NCBI GenBank assembly: GCA_947176325.1
Contig: CAMWQD010000002.1
Coordinates: 1-29,536 of the forward strand
Length of the DNA stretch: 29,536 nucleotides
Reading direction: 5' to 3'
From: an uncultured Bacteroidales bacterium
GTDB lineage: Bacteria; Bacteroidota; Bacteroidia; Bacteroidales; P3
Below, one piece after another: positions 17,420 through 24,426 of this stretch (positions are counted from its first letter, which is position 1; each line of letters opens with the position of its first letter). The position numbers and the translations under genes are program-made. The notes below the pieces were generated by a model, which searched no databases, was not told the origin of the DNA, and saw only the letters and a list, made by a program, of their open reading frames with translations.

Positions 17420-17965
17420 ATGAAGATATACACGAAAACAGGCGACGGGGGGACGACTTCGTTGATAGGAGGACGGCGGGTGAGCAAGGCCGACGTGCAG
17501 GTGGAAGCCTACGGCACGTTGGACGAACTCAATTCGTGGTTGGGATTGGTGGCTTGCGACCTCATCGAAGACGCCCCCTTGCACAAGTTCCTGTTGCAGA
17601 TGCAGAGCGTGCTGCTTAAAATCGGCGGTTTCTATTCCTTCGATTTCGCTTCGGGAAAATCTTTCGATTATCCTTTTGTGGAAGATGCCGATATCGAGGA
17701 GCTGGAGCGTTGGATTGACGAACTCGATGCCGCGCTCCCGCCTCTCGACCATTTCATTTTGCCCGGGGGCACGCCTGCTTCCTGCCACGCGCATATAGCC
17801 CGCACTATCTGCAGGCGTGCCGAGCGCGCGTTGGTAGGTCTGGTGGAGCGTATGAACATCGAGGCAACGCGCGCTTGCATGGCACAACGATATATCAACC
17901 GTCTTTCCGATTTCCTTTTTGTGCTGGCGCGTTATCAGAACGAAGTGCCTAAAGTGAGTTTTTAG
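17420..17965 (+). CDS. pduO: Cob(I)alamin adenosyltransferase, PduO type
   Basis: This 181-residue enzyme transfers the adenosyl group of ATP to cob(I)alamin, making adenosylcobalamin for B12-dependent mutases and reductases. The N-terminal ATP loop TKTGDGGTTSL is at 5-15. AYGTLDELNS follows near 31-40. FILPGGTPASCHAH starts at 112 and leads into the conserved ARTICRRAER helix with Arg128, Arg132 and Arg133. YINRLSDFLFVLAR closes the site. All main PduO-family signatures are present. It starts 8 bases after the PorE-like stop and precedes tgt by 18 bases. No cobalamin pathway gene is near, so its position looks like chance within a housekeeping operon. Confidence 0.94.
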   Translation: MKIYTKTGDGGTTSLIGGRRVSKADVQVEAYGTLDELNSWLGLVACDLIEDAPLHKFLLQMQSVLLKIGGFYSFDFASGKSFDYPFVEDADIEELERWIDELDAALPPLDHFILPGGTPASCHAHIARTICRRAERALVGLVERMNIEATRACMAQRYINRLSDFLFVLARYQNEVPKVSF

Positions 17966-17983
17966 TATTCAAGAGAAGAACGG

Positions 17984-19120
17984 ATGCAGTTTACCTTACA
18001 GGCGAAAGACAGCCAAAGCAAGGCCCGTGCGGGAGAAATCCTCACGGCGCACGGCAAGATACAGACTCCTATCTTTATGCCGGTAGGTACGGTGGGGTCG
18101 GTGAAAGCCGTGCAGATTCCCGATTTGATTCAGGATGTCAAGGCTCAAATCATCTTGGGCAACACCTATCATCTGTATCTGCGCCCGGGGCTGGAGGTGC
18201 TGCGGGCTGCGGGCGGCATTCAGAAGTTCAATGCATGGAACCGTCCCATGCTTACCGATAGCGGCGGTTTTCAAGTATATTCCTTGTCGGGCACCCGCAA
18301 GATTCATGCCGAAGAAGGCGTGGAATTCCGCTCGCATATCGACGGCTCCAAACACCTGTTCACCCCCGAAAAGGTAATGGATATAGAACGTTGCATAGGA
18401 GCCGACATCATGATGGCTTTCGACGAGTGCACCCCTTATCCCTGCGAATACGGCTATGCGCGCAAGTCTATGGAAATGACCCATGCTTGGTTAGATAGAT
18501 GTGTGAAACGCTTTTGCGAAACCGAGCCTCTCTACGGCTACGAACAGGCTTTGTTTCCCATTGTGCAGGGCAGTGTCTACAAGGATCTGCGCAAGATTTC
18601 GGCTGAAAAAATCGCCTCGGTGGAAGTGTCGGGAGGCTGCGCTATCGGCGGTCTTTCGGTGGGCGAGCCCAAAGAAATCATGTATGAACTCACCGAATTG
18701 GTCTGCGATATTCTGCCTGCCGACAAGCCGCGCTATCTCATGGGGGTAGGCACACCCGAAAATATACTGGAGGGAATTTCGCAGGGTGTGGATATGTTCG
18801 ATTGCGTGATGCCTACGCGAAACGGTCGCAATGCCATGCTTTTCACCAAGAACGGCATCATGAACATGAAGAACAAGAAGTGGGCGGATGATTTTTCGCC
18901 TATCGAGGAAGACGGCGCAAGCTATGTGGATACCCTCTACACCAAAGCCTACCTGCGGCATCTTTTCCATGCGCAGGAATACCTGGCGGCTATGGTGGCG
19001 TCGTTGCACAATCTGGCTTTCTATCTATGGTTGGTGGGCGAGGCGAGAAAGCATATCCTGGCGGGTGATTTCTCTACATGGAAGCCTATGATGGTGGAGC
19101 GGGTGATGCAGCGTTTGTAA
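17984..19120 (+). CDS. tgt: Queuine/preQ1 tRNA-ribosyltransferase (Tgt)
   Basis: Tgt exchanges guanine 34 of GUN-anticodon tRNAs for preQ1 in queuosine synthesis. The 378-residue protein has LTDSGGFQVYSL with base Asp92, nucleophile Asp273 in FDCVMPTRNGR, and a TIM-barrel length normal for the family. The C-terminal zinc site is altered: where most bacterial Tgts have C-x-C-x2-C, this one has Gly311, Ser313 and Asp316, while the fourth ligand His342 remains in SLHNLAFYL. From memory, Tgts of other Bacteroidetes show the same loss, so this is probably a lineage trait rather than inactivation, because all catalytic and substrate motifs are intact. The convergent gene's stop lies only 5 bases beyond its own. 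Confidence 0.95.
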   Translation: MQFTLQAKDSQSKARAGEILTAHGKIQTPIFMPVGTVGSVKAVQIPDLIQDVKAQIILGNTYHLYLRPGLEVLRAAGGIQKFNAWNRPMLTDSGGFQVYSLSGTRKIHAEEGVEFRSHIDGSKHLFTPEKVMDIERCIGADIMMAFDECTPYPCEYGYARKSMEMTHAWLDRCVKRFCETEPLYGYEQALFPIVQGSVYKDLRKISAEKIASVEVSGGCAIGGLSVGEPKEIMYELTELVCDILPADKPRYLMGVGTPENILEGISQGVDMFDCVMPTRNGRNAMLFTKNGIMNMKNKKWADDFSPIEEDGASYVDTLYTKAYLRHLFHAQEYLAAMVASLHNLAFYLWLVGEARKHILAGDFSTWKPMMVERVMQRL

Positions 19121-19125
19121 GCAAA

Positions 19126-20313
19126 TCAGAAACTGAAATCGGCCTCGATTTCAACAAGCAGATCGGGCCGGCACACATCGGCTTCCACAATGCTCAGGCA
19201 GGATGCCTGCGGGTAGTGGAGGCGAAATATCTCCGAAAGATTTTCCGTATTTTCATGAGGCTTTACATAAAGTCTCGCACGGTCGAAACGCAGGTCTTTC
19301 TCATGCGTCGTATTTGCCAAATCATCAATGAAACGGAGCGTATTCTGCAACTGTTTCACCACATCGCCCTTGTCTACGGTGTCCTGCCCTTTAATGGAAG
19401 CCGTGCCCGACACCATTCCCACCGCGCGGGTTCCGTTCCCCTCCGGGGTTTCGGAAAGAATCAGACACCTTCCCCGCTCAAAAAGCGGAGCCTTCTTGTC
19501 GATTTCTTCATTCCCCACCAAATAGGCCTGTTCGTAGCGGAAAGCATCGGTCTGCACCGGGCTTCGGAGCGCCGTATTGCGGGGTGATTTTCCCTTTGTC
19601 GCCGCGGTATCGTCCACAATCACCGCGTCTATGCAGATACCCTCGTAGTCCATGCCGATTCCGGTGGCGGCAGGGTATTGGCTCTTGTCTTTTTTTGTTT
19701 CGTAGAACACAGCCCGCACCTCGTTGAAAACTTGGTAGTTCTGCAAGGTTTTTCCGTCCGTCACGCGCACTTTCAGAATATGGCCGATATAGTTCCACTG
19801 ACGGAAAACGGCATCGAAAGAAGTGTTCGTATGTGTCAGAAAGCGGGACATCTTCTCGAAGCAACGGCGGGCGCAGGCTTCCGCGCACAAAGGATCGTTC
19901 TTGTCGTAATCGGCCTGAAATCCCGAAGTCCACCATTCGCGAAAACCCTCTTTCTCCACACAAACGTGCGTCAGTCCCTCCCATTGAAACGATTTCACGG
20001 CGCAGTCCTTTTCGGAAACGCTCCATACCTCGGCGTTGAGAGCTCCGCCCTGCAACGGCTTCTGACACACCACCGTAACGGCGGGATTCCTTTCAGACAA
20101 CAGGGTTTGCAGGCGATTGTCGACATGGCGTTGAAATTCGTCCAGACATCCGAATCCTTCGGGAAGGGAGGCTATACCGATATGCACCTTGACAAGTCTT
20201 TCCCCCTGTGCCGTCTTTTGGCTCAGAAAGGAAAAAAGCATATCCTCGGCCTCTCCGAAACCGCTTCCGGAGGGGGCGGAGAAAGAATGATATTTCTTAT
20301 CGAGTGTCGACAT
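19126..20313 (-). CDS. RidA-fold protein resembling FkbO/Hyg5-type chorismatases
   Basis: I choose the ATG at 20311-20313 (MSTLDKKYHSF), giving 395 residues; the longer frame to 20361 would run into the divergent intergenic region. The second half has WNYIGHI, then YQVFNEVRAVFYE and PAATGIGMDYEG. This is the pattern I associate with chorismatases such as FkbO, Hyg5 and XanB2, which split chorismate into dihydroxy-cyclohexadienoate or hydroxybenzoates. The end, RPDLLVEIEADF, is the closing strand of the YjgF/RidA fold. The Arg used by RidA imine deaminases is not conserved here (Ser/Cys), so deaminase activity is unlikely. Substrate is not proven, and no biosynthetic cluster surrounds it. It is convergent with tgt and divergent from the DUF819 gene. 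Confidence 0.65.
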   Translation of the reverse strand: MSTLDKKYHSFSAPSGSGFGEAEDMLFSFLSQKTAQGERLVKVHIGIASLPEGFGCLDEFQRHVDNRLQTLLSERNPAVTVVCQKPLQGGALNAEVWSVSEKDCAVKSFQWEGLTHVCVEKEGFREWWTSGFQADYDKNDPLCAEACARRCFEKMSRFLTHTNTSFDAVFRQWNYIGHILKVRVTDGKTLQNYQVFNEVRAVFYETKKDKSQYPAATGIGMDYEGICIDAVIVDDTAATKGKSPRNTALRSPVQTDAFRYEQAYLVGNEEIDKKAPLFERGRCLILSETPEGNGTRAVGMVSGTASIKGQDTVDKGDVVKQLQNTLRFIDDLANTTHEKDLRFDRARLYVKPHENTENLSEIFRLHYPQASCLSIVEADVCRPDLLVEIEADFSF

Positions 20314-20369
20314 TCCGTGTAGGGTTTCAAATAACAAGCGAAGATAAGGAAAAATAATCACGCTTTGCC

Positions 20370-20377
20370 TACCTTTG
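20370..20377 (+). promoter_or_regulatory. Perfect -7 box directly before the DUF819 gene
   Basis: TACCTTTG matches the Bacteroidetes -7 consensus TAnnTTTG at every fixed base, and is followed by CA as is common in this phylum. No TTTG is seen at the -33 distance. Transcription would begin near 20381, within a few bases of ATG 20384, predicting an mRNA with no or almost no leader. Confidence 0.6.
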
Positions 20378-20383
20378 CAATCT

Positions 20384-21583
20384 ATGACAGGATTTTTGTT
20401 TTTCCGATTGGCGGCGATTGTGACGCTCTATGTCGGAGGGCCGTTTCTCATTATCTGGCTCTACCGGCGCTATAAATTTTTCTCCAAGGCGGGTACCATC
20501 GTCATGGCCTATGCCTTGGGCATCCTCATGTCGCTTTCGGGGCTCACGCATCCCGTTGCGCCCGAGGCCGCCGAAGCCTTGGCCTCGTGGCAGAAGATTC
20601 TACAGACAGTATGTGTGCCCCTGGCCATTCCGCTCATGCTTTTCTCGTCCGACTTCAAGGCGTGGACAAAAAACATGAAAGGCACTTTCGTGGCTCTTTT
20701 CTGTGGCATCGTGGCGGTGGTGACGGCTGTCGTCGTCTCGTTCCTGTTCTTCGAGAATGCAGGCGTGAACGAACTCGACAAGGCGGCCGGTCTCATGGTG
20801 GGTTTCTACACGGGCGGCACGCCCAACGTGGCTTCGCTCAATATGGCGCTTTCGCCTCAACCCACCACATTTCTGTTGGTCAATACTTTCGAAATCACCA
20901 TTACCTTCTTTCTCCTCGCCTTTTTTGTGGGAGGCGGGTATAAGTTGATTCGCAAGATTATGCCCTTCAAGAAAGAGGACGAGAACCCGAATGCGTCCGC
21001 CTCATCGCAAGGAGAAGAACAGAGTTTCGAGAACTACGAAGGGATGCTTTCGGCGAAAATCCTAAAACCGCTTGCATTGCCGCTGCTTTGTTCGATAGCT
21101 CTTTTTGCCGTATCGGGACTGTTCAGTATGCACTTTGTTTCCAAAAATTTTCAGGAAGTAGCGGTAATTCTCCTTATAACCACCTTGTCGATTGGGCTTT
21201 CTTTTTGGAAAAAACTGCGTTCCACACCGCGCATGTTCGAGCTGGGAATGTATTTCATTTTGGTGTTCAGCATTATCATCGCCTCCTGTTTTCAAATCGA
21301 TCAAATCGAAAGAAGCACGTTGGGGCTGATGTTTTTCATTCTGTCGGTTTTGTTGTTGAGTGTTTTGTTTCATTTTCTGTTGGCTAAATTGTGTAAGGTG
21401 GATGCCGATATGTTCACCATTTCGGTGGTCGGATTGGTCTTTTCGCCGCCTTTCGTGCCCACCGTGGCGGGTTTGATGCAAAGCCGCCGTTGCCTTATCA
21501 GCGGCATCGTGATAGGCCTCATGGGGTATGCATTGGGAAATTATCTGGGAATAGCCGTTTACGGGCTTGTGCAATATTTGTAG
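20384..21583 (+). CDS. DUF819 family integral membrane protein
   Basis: This is a 399-residue polytopic protein with about ten to eleven hydrophobic helices, split by a charged cytoplasmic loop near residues 195-225 (KKEDENPN...GEEQ). Its overall pattern matches the DUF819 (YjcL-like) family: a G-F-Y-T-G-G-T-P-N segment in the first half and an S-P-P-F-V-P-T-V-A-G segment near the C-terminus. This resembles an inverted-repeat transporter with broken helices, but no substrate is established that I know of. I choose ATG 20384 over TTG 20375 because the TTG lies inside a perfect -7 box (20370-20377), and the next Met is within a membrane helix. The PlsC-like gene begins 5 bases after the stop, so the two probably form an operon. 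Confidence 0.87.
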   Translation: MTGFLFFRLAAIVTLYVGGPFLIIWLYRRYKFFSKAGTIVMAYALGILMSLSGLTHPVAPEAAEALASWQKILQTVCVPLAIPLMLFSSDFKAWTKNMKGTFVALFCGIVAVVTAVVVSFLFFENAGVNELDKAAGLMVGFYTGGTPNVASLNMALSPQPTTFLLVNTFEITITFFLLAFFVGGGYKLIRKIMPFKKEDENPNASASSQGEEQSFENYEGMLSAKILKPLALPLLCSIALFAVSGLFSMHFVSKNFQEVAVILLITTLSIGLSFWKKLRSTPRMFELGMYFILVFSIIIASCFQIDQIERSTLGLMFFILSVLLLSVLFHFLLAKLCKVDADMFTISVVGLVFSPPFVPTVAGLMQSRRCLISGIVIGLMGYALGNYLGIAVYGLVQYL

Positions 21584-21587
21584 CATT

Positions 21588-22928
21588 ATGGTTTACTTCA
21601 AGGTTGTCGAGAGCAGGACAGTCCTGTATGTTCTCATCAAAAAATGGTTTACGTGGATTATGCGCTATGCCTATTATCGGAGATTCCACCTGCGCGGCAA
21701 GGAGAATTTTCCGAAGAAAGGCACGCCCGTCCTGATTGTCTCCAATCATCAGAATGCCGTAATGGACGCCTTGGCTATCGACTTTGCTCTGCCCGCCCGT
21801 TGCCGTATGGTTTTCTTGGCGCGCTCGGATGCCTTCAAGAAGCCCTTTATCGCCAAAATCCTCAACTTCTGCAAGGTGATGCCTATTTTCCGGCAACGCG
21901 ACGGCCGCGACACTTTGGGCGGCAATCAAGCTATCTTCGAGGAATCGGCCAAGCTTATCGGCATGGGGTTTCCCGTGGCCTTGTTTCCCGAAGGACGGCA
22001 TCAGGAGGGGCATTATCTCATTCCGCTCAAAAAAGGGTTCGCGCGGATTGCTTTCGAAACGGCTGAATTTCTCGGTTTTCCCGACGATATGACGGTGTTG
22101 CCGGTGGGCAACCATTATTCCGATTATTTCTCTTTGCGCAGCGATGTGTGCGTGAATTTCGGAAAGCCCGTCCCGCTCAAGGATTATTACGCGCTCTATC
22201 GGGAAAACCCCGCGAAAGCCTTGCTCAAACTCACCGAAGACATTGCGCCCGCTATCCGTGCGCTCATGCTCGACATTCCCGATGTGCCCAACTACGATAC
22301 CTACGATTATCTGCGCACCGTGGTGCGGGGTGAAATCGCCTGTCGGCAGGGGCTCCGCTACGGCTATCTGCCCGACGACCTGCAGGCCGACCGATTCTTT
22401 GCCGCCCGCATCGCGCAGTCTTCGCCCGAAGTTATGGCGGAGGTCCGCGAAAAGACGCTTCGCTATAAAAGGGACGTGGAGGCGTTGGGGATTTCCACGC
22501 GCGAGGTGGAATGCAGGGTTCATATCGGTACATTTCTCAAGGATTTTATCTTGCTTTTGCTCGGTTTGCCTTTCGCGCTCTACGGTTTTGTCTTCAGCGG
22601 CGTGCCCGTGCTTGTCGGGCAGAGCCTATCCCACCGTATGGCCGCCAAGAACAAGATGCTGCAAAGCAGTATCAATTTCGTTCTCGGGCAACTCCTCTTG
22701 CAAGGACTGTTCTATTTAGTGTATATCATCTTGTTTTGCACGTTGTTTCCCAAGGTTTGGTGCCCGGTCTTTCTCCTCAGCTGCATTCTCACCCGCGCCC
22801 TCTGGCAAGACTATATGCACTTTGCCGCCGGAGCCTTCCGCCGCCTGCGGGCCATGTTCATGCCCCGCCGTGTCGCGGCCTTGGAGCCGCTCCGGAAAGA
22901 ACTCTGCGATTGGGCTTTGGATGCGTAG
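21588..22928 (+). CDS. PlsC-like glycerophosphate acyltransferase family protein
   Basis: I choose ATG 21588, 5 bases after the DUF819 stop, over TTG 21567, which overlaps it. The 446-residue protein has the acyltransferase fold: NHQNAVMD at 53-60 and LFPEGRHQEG with FPEG at 133-136. These are the catalytic and substrate blocks of lysophosphatidic or glycerol-phosphate acyltransferases, which acylate lipids at the inner membrane. The first block is spaced H-x5-D rather than the textbook H-x4-D. Two hydrophobic hairpins follow at about 313-343 and 363-405, making the protein much longer than typical PlsC (about 245). The exact acceptor is unknown. The convergent surface-protein operon ends only 5 bases past its stop. 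Confidence 0.8.
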   Translation: MVYFKVVESRTVLYVLIKKWFTWIMRYAYYRRFHLRGKENFPKKGTPVLIVSNHQNAVMDALAIDFALPARCRMVFLARSDAFKKPFIAKILNFCKVMPIFRQRDGRDTLGGNQAIFEESAKLIGMGFPVALFPEGRHQEGHYLIPLKKGFARIAFETAEFLGFPDDMTVLPVGNHYSDYFSLRSDVCVNFGKPVPLKDYYALYRENPAKALLKLTEDIAPAIRALMLDIPDVPNYDTYDYLRTVVRGEIACRQGLRYGYLPDDLQADRFFAARIAQSSPEVMAEVREKTLRYKRDVEALGISTREVECRVHIGTFLKDFILLLLGLPFALYGFVFSGVPVLVGQSLSHRMAAKNKMLQSSINFVLGQLLLQGLFYLVYIILFCTLFPKVWCPVFLLSCILTRALWQDYMHFAAGAFRRLRAMFMPRRVAALEPLRKELCDWALDA

Positions 22929-22933
22929 GGCTA

Positions 22934-24409
22934 TCATAACTTCGTGATTGTCCTTTCGGCCTTGATGGTTCCCGACACCAGCTCGTAGTTCTTGTTGACG
23001 AAGATGTTTTTAAACGTCACCTTCACCCCCGTGTTGGCCAAGAGAGGAATATGCGTGTTTCCCTTTCCCGAGAAACGTCCGTTGCTTCCCTCCACTTCCT
23101 CCACGTCAATCACGAAACCATTGGCCGTGCGGATTTGGTCGAAAACCGACAGTTCTTTCAGCGGCTCCAGACTCCGGGAGGTATCGGCCTGCAGATTGTG
23201 GTTGCCGCATTCCAGATGCGCGTTGTCTTTCGAAAGTGTGGTGAAACGGAAAATCACATCGTTCTCGCTCTCCGTGTAGGCGCACTTCACCGACACCTTG
23301 CATTCGTAGCCGGTAGAGGGTTCGAGATTCTTCAAAGACAACTCCTTGACACCGTTCTGCAATTCGTCGCCCGCCTTGAACCACTTTGCGTCGGGCTTTC
23401 CGTTCTTGCGGTAATACACCAAACACGTGCGCGCCTCTATCGGTTCGTTCCACGCCAAGTGCGCCGAGGTGGCGCTTATGCGGTCCACGCGCAAACCCGA
23501 AATCCCGTTGCAGAGTTCCTTGTACGAGAATTTCTGCACCACACTGTAACCGTTGTTCTTGAGATAGAAAACCTCGCCCGACGCATTGCTGCACCGGGCC
23601 CGCACCCGCAGGGCGTAGTCCTTCTGCGGCAGCAGAATGGGCATGGAGGCATCGTAGTCCAGAAAAGTCTGCGTTGTGGTTTGCTTGTATACGAGCGGGA
23701 GGGTGTTGAAGTATTCCTTCCACGCGCTCACTCCCTCCGGAATTTCGGCGATTTCGAAATCATACTCGGTGCTGAACCCGCCCGCATATTGCAGATGTCG
23801 CGCCATCCACTGAAAGCGGATGTGGCAGGGATCCGAAAACCACAGCGTCTCGTTTTCCGCAGGGGAGGTGATGAGAGGCGGTTCGCCCGACACCAACGTA
23901 AACATGGCGGGCATTTCCTGCACCGACACCAAATTGCCGGTGGAGGCTTCGTATACACGGAAGCGGAGCGTATAGATGCCGTCGGGAAGAACGCCGTCGG
24001 AAATGCGAACCTCTTGGGCCCGCGTGCCGCTCAGGGAGAGGTTCGCAGGGAGGAAATACATTGAAAGCCGCGAGGCGTTCAATGTGATTTCCTCCCCGCC
24101 CGCCAAGGGAATGCCGTTTGCAAGCGGCATGGGGTTCTCGATCTTGATGCCGTTGGCCTCCATTTCCATTTTCAGGTAGAGGGTGGAAGATTCCACCCTC
24201 GTGTCGAGCAAACGCAGCCGCACTTGCAGACGTTCATCGGGAAGCCGGCTCCAATCCTGCAACTTGTATGAATAGGGAGCCAACAATGTGGTTTGCGAAA
24301 ATACCGGAGATACGGTCTGTGCTTCGGCTTGCGGAGCCATTCCCGTTGCGGCTATCAGCATGCACCCCCAGCAAAAGCGGAGCGCTTTGCGAAAATTCTT
24401 GTTTTTCAT
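22934..24409 (-). CDS. Secreted fibronectin III / TANFOR-like protein
   Basis: This 491-residue exported protein starts with a signal peptide (MKNKNFRKALRF, hydrophobic core, cleavage near AEA-Q at residue 30). The first half is beta-rich, with a Y-D-F-E-I-A-E-I segment near 213. A fibronectin type III domain spans about 298-390 (ISATSAHLAWNE...LEPSTGYECKVSVKC). The end, ANGFVIDVEEVEG...GRFSGKGNTHIPLL...VTFKNIFVNKNYEL, resembles the region found in TANFOR-type surface proteins of Tannerella relatives; I recall this pattern but cannot search it. No T9SS sorting domain or lipobox is present. It lies 17 bases downstream of the giant adhesin on the same strand, so it is probably its operon partner, for example a periplasmic or surface accessory. 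The function is unknown. Confidence 0.7.
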   Translation of the reverse strand: MKNKNFRKALRFCWGCMLIAATGMAPQAEAQTVSPVFSQTTLLAPYSYKLQDWSRLPDERLQVRLRLLDTRVESSTLYLKMEMEANGIKIENPMPLANGIPLAGGEEITLNASRLSMYFLPANLSLSGTRAQEVRISDGVLPDGIYTLRFRVYEASTGNLVSVQEMPAMFTLVSGEPPLITSPAENETLWFSDPCHIRFQWMARHLQYAGGFSTEYDFEIAEIPEGVSAWKEYFNTLPLVYKQTTTQTFLDYDASMPILLPQKDYALRVRARCSNASGEVFYLKNNGYSVVQKFSYKELCNGISGLRVDRISATSAHLAWNEPIEARTCLVYYRKNGKPDAKWFKAGDELQNGVKELSLKNLEPSTGYECKVSVKCAYTESENDVIFRFTTLSKDNAHLECGNHNLQADTSRSLEPLKELSVFDQIRTANGFVIDVEEVEGSNGRFSGKGNTHIPLLANTGVKVTFKNIFVNKNYELVSGTIKAERTITKL

Positions 24410-24426
24410 ATCTGAATTTTTTATAA

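Noticed and set aside
21573..21580. AATATTTG as a promoter box for the PlsC-like gene
   Set aside because: The first consensus base is missing, no -33 element is seen, and the gene follows DUF819 by 5 bases, so co-transcription explains it.
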